A stretch of DNA of 64,000 nucleotides from JABMNT01 sp048262255 (GTDB taxonomy: Bacteria > Pseudomonadota > Alphaproteobacteria > Rhodospirillales > Casp-alpha2): contig JBLXFH010000001.1 of the NCBI GenBank assembly GCA_048262255.1, forward strand, positions 1,860,001 to 1,924,000, in the 5' to 3' direction. This document shows, in pieces, positions 40,914 to 49,109 of the stretch (its first letter is position 1; each line of letters starts with the position of its first letter). A model generated the notes under the pieces. The model saw only the letters and a list, made by a program, of their open reading frames with translations. It was not told the origin of the DNA and did no database searches. A program made the translations under genes and the position numbers.

Positions 40914-42512
40914 GTGAGTGCAAAAACGGTTTCGCCCACCGAACTCAGGGCTTTGATTGTTGGTTCGGAAGAACTGGCGCTGGTTGATCTGCGCGAAGGT
41001 GGCACGTTCGCCGAAAGCCATCTGCTGTTCGCCATCAATTGCCCGCTGAGTCGGCTGGAACTTTTTATTGAAGGACTGGTTCCCCGCAAGAACGTGCGGT
41101 TGGTGCTCTGTGCCGATCATGACGATGAAAAACTGACGCGCTTTGGAGCTGCGCGTCTGGCAGCCTTGGGGTATTCGGATATTTCGGTTCTGGAGGGTGG
41201 AATAGAAGGCTGGCAGGCCGCTGGCTATGAGCTGTTTTCCGGCGTGCATGTGCCGAGCAAGGCGTTTGGCGAATTTGTCGAGACCACCTATGGCACGCCG
41301 CATGTGAAAGCCCAGACATTGCGCCAGATGCAGGAGGCGGGGGAAGACTTTGTCGTTCTCGACAGCCGTCCCTACAAGGAATATCACGCCATGAACCTGC
41401 CGGGCGGCATTGACGTGCCGGGCGCCGAACTGGCCTACCGCATTCATGATCTGGCGCCCGATCCCAAAACCAAAGTTGTGGTCAACTGCGCCGGGCGGAC
41501 ACGCAGTATCATCGGTGCGCAGTCCCTGATCAATGCCGGCATTCCCAATCCGGTGGTGGCGTTCGAGAATGGCACCATGGGCTGGCATCTGGCCGGCTTC
41601 AAACTGGAGCGCGGCCAGACCCGCACTTTCGGTGAGGTGTCTGATGAAGCCCAGAATATAGCCCTTGAGAGGGCGAAAGCCGTGCGGCAGCGGTTTGGGG
41701 TGCGGACAATCGACGAAGCGACGGCGCTGGACTGGAAAAAAGACAAAACACGTTCGACCTTTTATCTGGATGTGCGCGATCCGAGTGAGTTTGCGATCTC
41801 CCATTGGCCAGGGGCGAAATCGGCACCCGGCGGGCAACTGGTGCAGGCAACGGACCATTATGTGGGCGTGCGCCGGGCCCGGCTGGTGCTCATCGATAAT
41901 GACGGCGTGCGCGCCTCCCTGTCGGCGTCGTGGCTGATCCAGATGGGCTGGCGGGAGGTTTACGTATTGATGGATGCGGTAGCGTCCTTCGCGCCGCCAC
42001 AACCCCAATCGCTCCCGGCTTTGAGCCTGCCTGTTGATGCGTTTATCGAGGCTGCCGATCTGGCCCGCCAACTGGAAGCCGGGACCGCCACCGTTCTTGA
42101 TCTGGCGACCAGCATTCAATATCGCGACGACGGACATATTCCGGGTGCGGCCTTTGTTATCCGATCCCGTTTGCCGGAAAACCTTGCGACGCTGCCCGAC
42201 ACCCCGCTTCTCGTATTGACCTCACCGGACGGTCAATACGCCAAACGGGTGTTTGACGAGGTTGCGGCGACGGGGCGTAAGGTGAAGGTCCTGCAGGGCG
42301 GTACCGAGGCCTGGCGGGACGAAGGCAGAGCGCTGGAAAACGGTTTTACCCATATGATCGATCCACCTATTGACCTTTGGTACAAACCCTACGAATTTGA
42401 TGACGACGATAAAAACATCGAGCAAGCCATGCAGCAATATCTGACCTGGGAAGTGGACCTTGTCGAGCAGATTGAGCGCGATGGTACAACCGAATTTAAA
42501 ATCTTTGATTAA
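40914..42512 (+). CDS. Multidomain rhodanese protein, four rhodanese repeats
   Basis: A 532-residue cytosolic protein with four tandem rhodanese domains (~1-108, 115-235, 262-360, 372-475) and an acidic C-terminal tail (~480-532). Domains 1 and 2 keep the persulfide-carrying Cys (C66 in VLCADHDDEK, C192 in VNCAGRTRS); in domains 3 and 4 the site reads LIDNDGVRA and LTSPDGQYA, so they are probably non-catalytic. The start is GTG 40914, directly after the cupin stop. Rhodaneses move sulfane sulfur; with a thiol-dioxygenase-like partner, this could be a persulfide oxidation or sulfur-scavenging module. That role is inferred. Confidence 0.87.
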   Translation: MSAKTVSPTELRALIVGSEELALVDLREGGTFAESHLLFAINCPLSRLELFIEGLVPRKNVRLVLCADHDDEKLTRFGAARLAALGYSDISVLEGGIEGWQAAGYELFSGVHVPSKAFGEFVETTYGTPHVKAQTLRQMQEAGEDFVVLDSRPYKEYHAMNLPGGIDVPGAELAYRIHDLAPDPKTKVVVNCAGRTRSIIGAQSLINAGIPNPVVAFENGTMGWHLAGFKLERGQTRTFGEVSDEAQNIALERAKAVRQRFGVRTIDEATALDWKKDKTRSTFYLDVRDPSEFAISHWPGAKSAPGGQLVQATDHYVGVRRARLVLIDNDGVRASLSASWLIQMGWREVYVLMDAVASFAPPQPQSLPALSLPVDAFIEAADLARQLEAGTATVLDLATSIQYRDDGHIPGAAFVIRSRLPENLATLPDTPLLVLTSPDGQYAKRVFDEVAATGRKVKVLQGGTEAWRDEGRALENGFTHMIDPPIDLWYKPYEFDDDDKNIEQAMQQYLTWEVDLVEQIERDGTTEFKIFD

Positions 42513-42546
42513 CTCAAATCTGGAATTGACGCCGCCTGGAGGCCCC

Positions 42547-43608
42547 ATGAAAATTTTGATTTTACCGGGAGACGATATTGGCCCGGAAATTATGGCGCCG
42601 ACCCGAAAGGCGCTGGAATCCCTCAATAAAAAATTCAACCTGAATTTCGAGATTGAGGAGAAAACCATTGGTATGGATGCTTTGGCTGCGGAGGGATCGA
42701 CCTTGCCGGACCATGTGTTAGCCAGTGCACAAGCCGCCGATGGGGTGGTTTTGGGGCCTGTTGGCACCTTCAAATATCCCTCCAAGGAAGAGGGTGGCAT
42801 TAACATTTCGGCGGCGCTGCGGATGTCCATGGATTTGTTTGCAAACATTCGCCCAAGCCGCACCCGGCCGGGTGTGCCATCTGTTGCCAAGAATATGGAT
42901 CTGGTGATTGTGCGTGAAAATACCGAAGGGTTTTATGCGGACCGGACCATGTTCATGGGCAGTGGGGAGTTCATGCCGACGGAAGACCTCGCCATGAGCC
43001 TACGTAAGATCACTCGCGAGGGCTCGCGCCGCATTGCCGTTGCCGCCTTTGACCTGGCCCGAACCCGCCGCAAGAAAGTGACCATTGTCCATAAGGCCAA
43101 CGTCTTAAAAGTGACCGATGGTTTGTTCCTTTCGGTGGCTCAGCAGGTGGCAAAAGACTACCCGGATGTGGAAGTGGAAGACGTGATTGTTGACGCCATG
43201 GCAGCGCTTTTGATCCGCAAACCGGAAGCTTATGACGTGATTGTTGCGACAAACATGTTTGGCGATATCTTGTCGGACGAAGCGGCGGAACTGTCGGGCG
43301 GGTTGGGGCTTGGTGGATCGCTCAATGCCAGCACGGACCGGGCTATTGCTCAGGCCGCACACGGCTCCGCTCCGGATATTGCCGGAAAAGGCATCGCCAA
43401 TCCATCCGCCCTGATGATGTCGACGGCCATGCTGATCGGATGGCTGGCCCAGAAAAACGGCAGCAACGCCCTGGCCGAAGCGTCCGAATTGCTGATCCGC
43501 TCGGTTGACGGGGCGCTGGCCGACCCGGCCCGCCATACACCGGATTTGGGCGGAACCAACACAACACAATCCTTTGGCGACGCCATTGTCGCAGAAATTG
43601 AAGGTTAG
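42547..43608 (+). CDS. Isocitrate/isopropylmalate dehydrogenase family protein
   Basis: A 353-residue NAD(P)-dependent decarboxylating dehydrogenase related to LeuB, tartrate and homoisocitrate dehydrogenases. Motifs: ILPGDDIGPEIM at the N-terminus, VVLGPVGTFKYPS, the arginines in FANIRPSRTRP, VIVRENTEGFY, and AHGSAPDIAGKGIANPSA (nucleotide-binding loop). The metal-binding Asp residues lie in DILSDEAAELSGGLG. ATG 42547 follows TGGAGG; the longer frame overlaps the rhodanese gene. It is 11 bp before a PLP aminotransferase gene, so the pair may act on a common hydroxyacid/oxoacid. It is not embedded in a leucine operon, so I do not call it LeuB. Confidence 0.87.
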   Translation: MKILILPGDDIGPEIMAPTRKALESLNKKFNLNFEIEEKTIGMDALAAEGSTLPDHVLASAQAADGVVLGPVGTFKYPSKEEGGINISAALRMSMDLFANIRPSRTRPGVPSVAKNMDLVIVRENTEGFYADRTMFMGSGEFMPTEDLAMSLRKITREGSRRIAVAAFDLARTRRKKVTIVHKANVLKVTDGLFLSVAQQVAKDYPDVEVEDVIVDAMAALLIRKPEAYDVIVATNMFGDILSDEAAELSGGLGLGGSLNASTDRAIAQAAHGSAPDIAGKGIANPSALMMSTAMLIGWLAQKNGSNALAEASELLIRSVDGALADPARHTPDLGGTNTTQSFGDAIVAEIEG

Positions 43609-43619
43609 GAGACACGGTC

Positions 43620-44801
43620 ATGACGGTACGCGCAGGCTGGAACTTTTTAATGACGCCGGGGCCAACCAATATCCCGGACCGCGTATTGCGGGCCATGGCC
43701 CAACCAGCCCTGGAATATGCCGGACCGGACTTTCTCGAATTGTCGCTTGGTGTGCATAACGACCTGAAAAAGGTGTTTCAGACCACGGGCGAGGTCTTTA
43801 TCTACGCCGCCAATGGGCACGGTGCCTGGGAAGCCGCCCTATCGAATACCCTGTCTCCGGGCGATCTGGTGTTGATCCCCCATACCGGGCGGTTCTCCAC
43901 TTCCTGGTCGTTAATGGCTGAGTCATTGGGGATCGAGGTCCGTTATCTGCCGGGTGACGGCCGTCACGGCGTCAATGCGACAGACATCGAACAGGCGCTT
44001 GCAGAGGATAAAGGCCATCAGATCAAGGCGGTCCTGATGGTTCATACCGATACAGGAACGACCATCACCAGCGACGTGCACGCCGTGCGCAAAGCCATAG
44101 ATGCGGCGGCTCATCCGGCCCTGTTTATGGTCGATACCATTGCATCCCTGATGACGACCGATTACCGCATGGATGAATGGGGTGTCGATGTCACCATAGC
44201 GGCCAGTCAGAAAGGGTTGATGATGGCGCCCGGCCTGAGCTTTACGGCGACCAGTGAAAAAGCCAAAGAGGTGGGCAAAACCTCGACCATGCCGCGCAGC
44301 TACTGGAACTGGCAGACCCGGCGCGGCGATATCCATTACACCTGGTACAGCGGAACCGGGCCGATCAATGCCATCCTCGGCCTGCGCGAAGCCCTGGATA
44401 TGATTTTCGAGGAAACCCTCCCCGGTGTTTTTGCTCGCCATCAACGGCTGGCCGATGCGGTGCGTGCCGCCGTTGAAGTCTGGGGAGCGGAGGGCGCGTT
44501 TGAGTTTAATGCGCTGGACGTAAAACAGCGGGCCAATGGCGTTACCGCCATCCGCGTCAACAGCGGCGTCAAAATCAATGACTTGCACCATTTTTGCCGG
44601 GACCGCTTTAACGTCTCGCTGGGTTTTGGGCTCGGGGATATAAAAGAGTCCAGCTTCCGCATCGGCCATATGGGCCATACCAATGAGCCCATGGTGCTGG
44701 GTGCCCTGGGATGCGTTGAAGCCGCCTTTGAAATGCTCAAATTTCCGCATTGCAAAGGCGGCGTTCAGGCCGCCGTCGACAGTCTGGCGAAGGCGTCGTA
44801 A
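43620..44801 (+). CDS. PLP-dependent aminotransferase class V (serine/alanine-glyoxylate type)
   Basis: A 393-residue class V aminotransferase. It opens with NFLMTPGPTNIPDRVLRAM, as in alanine- and serine-glyoxylate aminotransferases, and has the PLP Asp in FMVDTIAS and the Schiff-base lysine K198 in AASQKGLM. GHMGHTNEPMVLGAL near the C-terminus carries the substrate-side residues. Members swap amino groups between alanine, serine or aspartate and glyoxylate. ATG 43620, 11 bp after the dehydrogenase gene. Convergent with the crotonase across 6 bp. Confidence 0.9.
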   Translation: MTVRAGWNFLMTPGPTNIPDRVLRAMAQPALEYAGPDFLELSLGVHNDLKKVFQTTGEVFIYAANGHGAWEAALSNTLSPGDLVLIPHTGRFSTSWSLMAESLGIEVRYLPGDGRHGVNATDIEQALAEDKGHQIKAVLMVHTDTGTTITSDVHAVRKAIDAAAHPALFMVDTIASLMTTDYRMDEWGVDVTIAASQKGLMMAPGLSFTATSEKAKEVGKTSTMPRSYWNWQTRRGDIHYTWYSGTGPINAILGLREALDMIFEETLPGVFARHQRLADAVRAAVEVWGAEGAFEFNALDVKQRANGVTAIRVNSGVKINDLHHFCRDRFNVSLGFGLGDIKESSFRIGHMGHTNEPMVLGALGCVEAAFEMLKFPHCKGGVQAAVDSLAKAS

Positions 44802-44807
44802 GGGGTT

Positions 44808-45602
44808 TTAGCGGCCCTTGAACTGGGGTTTGCGCTTTTCCATGAAGGCGGTGCGGCCTTCCTTGTAGTCCTCACTGGCAAAGCAGTCATCGACCACCTT
44901 GTCGGCCAGCACCTGATCACGAATGGATTCGTCTTTCATCAGCTCGTTAATGACGACGCGGGCGGCTGAAATGGTCAATGGCGCGTTGCCGGCAATGGTT
45001 TTTGTGTAATCATCCACATAACTGGCCAGCACGTTGCGCGGCATCACCCGGTTGACCAGCCCCATGGTCAGGGCTTCCTGAGCGGTGAACTGACGCGCCG
45101 TGTAAAATATCTCTTTGGCAAAGGATGGGCCGACAACATCAACCAGACGTTTCAGGCCATCGCCCCGGTAACCCAGCCCCAGTTTAGCTGCCGGAACGGC
45201 GAAGGTCGCCTGTTCGTTGGCAAGGCGCATATCGCAACACATGGCGATGCCCAGCCCGCCACCAATGCAGAAACCCTCAATTTTGGCAATTGTCGGTTTG
45301 GTGGCGGTTGCCAGTATTTGAGAGGACTTATCGGTCGTCTGGTTATAAAGCGCAACCGCGTCTTCGGTTGAGCGTTTTTCGGCGAACTGCGAAATGTCGG
45401 CACCGGCGCAAAAGGCTTTGCCGCCCTCACCGGCGAGCACAATAACCCGCACATCCGGGTCGGCATTGAAGTCTTCGATAACGATGCCGAGGCCTTCCCA
45501 CATTTCGAAGGTCATAGCGTTACGCCGGGCCTGATTGTCAAATTTTATGGAACCAACGCCGTTTTCCTTGGCGACGATGAGCTGATCTGTAACTGTTTTC
45601 AT
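44808..45602 (-). CDS. Crotonase-family protein without canonical catalytic Glu
   Basis: A 264-residue enoyl-CoA hydratase/isomerase family protein. The oxyanion-hole segment KAFCAGADISQF is intact. The two hydratase glutamates are replaced: Gly in IGGGLGIAMCCD and Ala in FAVPAAKLGLGYRGD. An Asp in YRGDGLKRL may serve instead. The C-terminal tail (TAFMEKRKPQFKGR) is typical. Reaction uncertain: isomerase, hydrolase or decarboxylase chemistry are all known in this fold. ATG 45600-45602; divergent from the MFS gene. Confidence 0.85.
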   Translation of the reverse strand: MKTVTDQLIVAKENGVGSIKFDNQARRNAMTFEMWEGLGIVIEDFNADPDVRVIVLAGEGGKAFCAGADISQFAEKRSTEDAVALYNQTTDKSSQILATATKPTIAKIEGFCIGGGLGIAMCCDMRLANEQATFAVPAAKLGLGYRGDGLKRLVDVVGPSFAKEIFYTARQFTAQEALTMGLVNRVMPRNVLASYVDDYTKTIAGNAPLTISAARVVINELMKDESIRDQVLADKVVDDCFASEDYKEGRTAFMEKRKPQFKGR

Positions 45603-45738
45603 TCTACTCGAATACCCTGTCTGTGTTCATTTGTGCACATCTTGGCGGCTCAGCCGGGTCGCTGCAACAAACAATGCGGTTTTTCGAGCATGTTCTTCTC
45701 TTGTGAGCAGGTTGTCGGGCGGATACAGTTTCCCGATC

Positions 45739-46968
45739 ATGCTTGCTGTAATCGAACGATGGACGGGAATGCCGCGCCGGGACCAGGGACCGGCGTTTCT
45801 GGTTGCTTTGGGTCATTCGGCGACGCACTGGATCATCGGTACTTTTTATGTGTTGCTGCCGTTCATTCAAAAAGAGCTGAACCTGAGCTATGCGGAAACC
45901 GGTGGCCTGATCTCGCTGTTCCATGCCTCGTCCTTCGTTGCCAATGTGGGCAGCGGTCTGGCGGTCGATATCACCGGCCGCCGCATATTGTTGCAGTTTC
46001 TGGCGCTGGTGGTCGGCGGTGCGGCTTTGGCCGGAACCAGCCTCTACGCCAATCTGTTCTGGTTATATGGCGTGATCGTCATCGTTGGCATTACCAACAA
46101 CCTCTGGCATCCGGCGGCCATTTCCTATCTGTCGGGCCGCTTTCCGAAAAACCGGGGTTATGCGCTGTCTGTGCATGCTTTGGGTGCCAGCTTTGGCGAT
46201 TCCGTGGCCCCCATCGCCGCCGGGGTGCTGCTGGTTTCCATGAGCTGGTCGAGCGTCGCTTCAGTCAACGCGTTACCGGTGTTCGGCATTGCGGCGGCCA
46301 TTCTGGTGCTGCTTGGCCCCGGCGAAAAACCCGGCAACGACCACGCCCAGCCCAACATCAGCCGTGAGGATTACTGGAGCGGCCTGATCAACATGATCCG
46401 CAACAAGGCAGTTGTCGGCGTCGCGGTCATGGCGGGCCTGCGTTCCATGACGCAAAACGGCCTGCTGGTTTTCCTGCCGCTCTATCTGGTCAATGTCATC
46501 GGCGTCGGGCCGTTTCTGCTGGGCATGGGCATGATGGCCATGCAGGTCTCGGGCCTCGTCGCGGCGCCCATCGCCGGCGTCCTGTCGGACCGCATGGGGC
46601 GGCGGATTATTGTCCTGCTGGGCCTTGGCGGCACGACGCTGGTCGCCTTCGTCATGCCGTCGGTGAGCGGAGCCTACGCGTTTATCATTCTGACCGGCCT
46701 GCTCGGGTTCGTGCTGTTTGCCGTGCGCCCGGTCATCCACAGCTGGATGATGGATTTGACGCCGCGCGAGCTGGGCGGCAGCGCCACCAGCCTGCTGTTC
46801 GGCACCCAGGCCGGCCTGTCCATGGCCGTGCCGGTCGCTGGCGGCCTGATCGCCGACCAGTGGGGCCTCGCCGTGGTGTTTTATATCCTCGCCGGTTTCG
46901 GCCTGGCGGCGACGGTCATGACCTTTTTACTGCCTGACAGCGCTGCGGCGGCCGGAAAGCGGGTATGA
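45739..46968 (+). CDS. MFS transporter
   Basis: A 409-residue, 12-helix major facilitator protein. The loop-2/3 signature reads GSGLAVDITGRRILL and the second-half counterpart is AGVLSDRMGRRIIVL. I placed the start at ATG 45739; ATG 45769 (MPRRDQGPAF) is an alternative, and the longer frame from 45631 is unlikely to be translated because it adds non-conserved residues. The gene's stop overlaps the frame of a lipoprotein gene. The DNA in its second half is clearly GC-richer than the lipoprotein gene that follows. Substrate unknown; neighbours suggest an organic acid. Confidence 0.87.
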   Translation: MLAVIERWTGMPRRDQGPAFLVALGHSATHWIIGTFYVLLPFIQKELNLSYAETGGLISLFHASSFVANVGSGLAVDITGRRILLQFLALVVGGAALAGTSLYANLFWLYGVIVIVGITNNLWHPAAISYLSGRFPKNRGYALSVHALGASFGDSVAPIAAGVLLVSMSWSSVASVNALPVFGIAAAILVLLGPGEKPGNDHAQPNISREDYWSGLINMIRNKAVVGVAVMAGLRSMTQNGLLVFLPLYLVNVIGVGPFLLGMGMMAMQVSGLVAAPIAGVLSDRMGRRIIVLLGLGGTTLVAFVMPSVSGAYAFIILTGLLGFVLFAVRPVIHSWMMDLTPRELGGSATSLLFGTQAGLSMAVPVAGGLIADQWGLAVVFYILAGFGLAATVMTFLLPDSAAAAGKRV

Positions 46969-46982
46969 AGGAACGGAAAGAG

Positions 46983-47693
46983 ATGGTTTTCAAGGGTCAC
47001 AGGATCAAGCCGCTTCAGCCTGTACTGATCCTGCTCGCCCTATTGCTATCGGCTTGCGGGACGGTCGTCGTTGATAAATCCGATCCCAATTACATCAAGT
47101 TTGAAGAACTGTGCCGGACGAAAGCCGGGACGCATATTTACGAGACGGTGGACAATGTCGAAGGGGTTTATGGTATTGGACCAAATAGTGGACTTTTAAA
47201 ATACGGATACAAATTTGTTGAATATGAAGTTAGTGCGGATGTCCCTCAACGTAATTTGAAATACACCTATGTTACTTCCCCCGGCCTATACCGCTATACG
47301 TTGGAAAATGCTAATCACCCAAATTGCCATAATTTCTACAAACTGTTTGAAACAAGCATTAAAGCAGGACACGGGGTGCCTGAAAAATTTGGCGGAAAAT
47401 GTGTTGCAATGTGGCCCATTGAGAAGGCGACGGCTAAGTATAGATATTTCCGCGCTAGAAAAGGAAAGTGGGAGGCACGGCGTGGACCAGGAGACCTGTC
47501 ACAAATGCATGATATTTTCTCCAGTATTGACGGCAGGAAAATTTATGCTGAAAATCATTTGTTTAATTACGTTCCTCTAAATTCTACCAGAAATTTCAGT
47601 TCGGGTAATTATACCGGGATTTCATGCCCTGACGTGAACTCGCCCGAATTTTCGTCCCCAAATCCCTCTGAAATATTTAAGCCAATTTTGTGA
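46983..47693 (+). CDS. Hypothetical lipoprotein
   Basis: A 236-residue putative lipoprotein that I do not recognise. ATG 46983 has GGAACGGAAAGAG upstream; ATG 46965 in the same frame overlaps the MFS stop. The signal segment PVLILLALLLSAC ends in a lipobox Cys. The mature region is rich in Tyr and Asn, with four more cysteines (ELCRTK, HPNCHNF, GGKCVAM, GISCPDV). From about 47170 on the DNA becomes AT-rich compared with both neighbours, which may indicate recent transfer or relaxed selection. Function unknown. Confidence 0.7.
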   Translation: MVFKGHRIKPLQPVLILLALLLSACGTVVVDKSDPNYIKFEELCRTKAGTHIYETVDNVEGVYGIGPNSGLLKYGYKFVEYEVSADVPQRNLKYTYVTSPGLYRYTLENANHPNCHNFYKLFETSIKAGHGVPEKFGGKCVAMWPIEKATAKYRYFRARKGKWEARRGPGDLSQMHDIFSSIDGRKIYAENHLFNYVPLNSTRNFSSGNYTGISCPDVNSPEFSSPNPSEIFKPIL

Positions 47694-47716
47694 GTCCAAA
47701 TTAGAGGTGCTTCTCG

Positions 47717-47854
47717 ATGACCACGCCACTAAACGATCAACTGAATGCTGATTTAGCGTTGCTCAGTGCTCTGCAATATATGCAGATCTCACGTCTGATT
47801 TATCACTCGGTATTTAGAAACCCGGGCTTAACGGTATGGTCAAACCCGTCTTAA
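47717..47854 (+). CDS. Possible small protein, 45 aa
   Basis: A 45-codon ORF from ATG 47717 to TAA 47852-47854, with GAGG about 11 nt before the ATG. The product is MTTPLNDQLNADLALLSAL followed by QYMQISRLIYHSVFRNPG and a short tail. It follows the lipoprotein gene by 23 bp and its end overlaps the convergent MetX-like gene by 4 nt. No family is recognised; it could be chance. Confidence 0.3.
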   Translation: MTTPLNDQLNADLALLSALQYMQISRLIYHSVFRNPGLTVWSNPS

Positions 47855-48873
47855 GGCGTTCTCTCGAGAAACCCCCGCAACGCGCCCGCCCATAAATCCG
47901 CATCAATGACCGGGGCGGCGTGGCCGTAGGGGCTTTCGATTTCGAAATAGGTGGCGTCGATGCCGTGGCTTATAAGCAGGTCGCGGGTGGTTGGTCCCCA
48001 GGAGGCGGGGGCGACGTGATCGGTGCTGCCGAGCACATGCAGGACCGGGGCCTTGATGCGGGCGATGTCGGGCGTTGCGTCGGAGCCAAGCCCTGCCTGC
48101 AAGAGCTCGATCAGGGAATTGGCGTCAAACTGGTCGGCCCAGGCTTGCGCCCGCTCCGTTAGCATTCTTTTGAACGCCTCGGGATCGGAAATGCTGTCTT
48201 CCAGATACTTTCCATGGCCGCGCTGCTGCAGGGATTCAATGCGCAGCGTGACCAGCATATCCCAGACACCACTTTCTTTTTCCCGTCCGTAATAGTGCCC
48301 GCCGTTCCAGCCGGGGCAGGCGGCAAAGCGCTGCCGTAGGGCGTCGATGTTGGCTTGCGTGGGAAGGCGTTGCAGCAGCCCGGCGAAGGGCACGAGGGCG
48401 CGCATGCGCTCAGGATGCATTGCGCCCCAGAGAAAGGCCAGATGACCGCCGTAGGAATAACCGATAACGGCTTTCAACTGGTTGATGCCCAGATGATCGA
48501 TCAGGCGGTGCTGGGCGGCGACCATATCAACCGGCGTATAGGCCGGGAAATCCGGGCCATAGGGCTGGCCGATGGCCGGGTTAATGCTGGCCGGGCCCGA
48601 CGTGCCGAAGCAAGAGCCCAGCATATTGGAGCAGACAACAAAATAGCGGTCCGTATCAATCGCCTTGCCGGGGCCCAGCAGTTTGGCAAACCAGCCGTCA
48701 TCCCCGCCGGCGTGGGCCGAACTGGTGTAACCATGGTTGAGCAGGATGGCATTGTTCCCGTCGGCGGCCAGCGTGCCATAGGTTTCATAGGCGACTTCAA
48801 GTTCTGGCAGAACAGCGCCGCTGGAAAGCGGGAAGTCAGGGCTGGTGAAGTTCGAGGAGGAGGCAAGCCGCAT
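47851..48873 (-). CDS. Homoserine O-acetyltransferase-family alpha/beta hydrolase (MetX-like)
   Basis: A 340-residue alpha/beta hydrolase of the MetX family. ATG 48871-48873 follows AGGA. Family features include ELEVAYETYGTLAADGNNAILLNHG-type opening, the nucleophile S140 in IGYSYGGHLAFLWG, the acid in GSTDHVAP and the His in SPYGHAAP. True homoserine acetyltransferases usually have GGSMGG at the elbow; GYSYGG here, and the lack of a met context, suggest a hydrolase or another acyltransferase. A longer frame (to 49029) exists but its extra 52 residues look non-coding. Confidence 0.83.
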   Translation of the reverse strand: MRLASSSNFTSPDFPLSSGAVLPELEVAYETYGTLAADGNNAILLNHGYTSSAHAGGDDGWFAKLLGPGKAIDTDRYFVVCSNMLGSCFGTSGPASINPAIGQPYGPDFPAYTPVDMVAAQHRLIDHLGINQLKAVIGYSYGGHLAFLWGAMHPERMRALVPFAGLLQRLPTQANIDALRQRFAACPGWNGGHYYGREKESGVWDMLVTLRIESLQQRGHGKYLEDSISDPEAFKRMLTERAQAWADQFDANSLIELLQAGLGSDATPDIARIKAPVLHVLGSTDHVAPASWGPTTRDLLISHGIDATYFEIESPYGHAAPVIDADLWAGALRGFLERTP

Positions 48874-49109
48874 GGTGTGAATCCTGAATGGTCGTAAGAC
48901 GGGGCCGCACTCTAACAAGGGCACGGTGTATCGATCAATGACGCTCCGGGGACGCAGAGTTGTGAAATTTCGGCACATTTCCAGCGCCCGTGCGGGTGTT
49001 TTGGTCGGCACAGGAGGGTTTTTATTCATGTCGCGCGCGCGAACAGTCGATTGACACGGTTGGCGAGGGGGGATAGGTATCCGCCACCTCTTACTGAAAT
49101 GCGGACTTC

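Noticed and set aside
40167..42137. Long minus-strand open frame (656 codons) opposite the cupin/rhodanese genes
   Set aside because: It lies antisense to two clearly recognisable genes; its translation is rich in His, Gln and Arg and has no domain. It is a GC-driven shadow frame.
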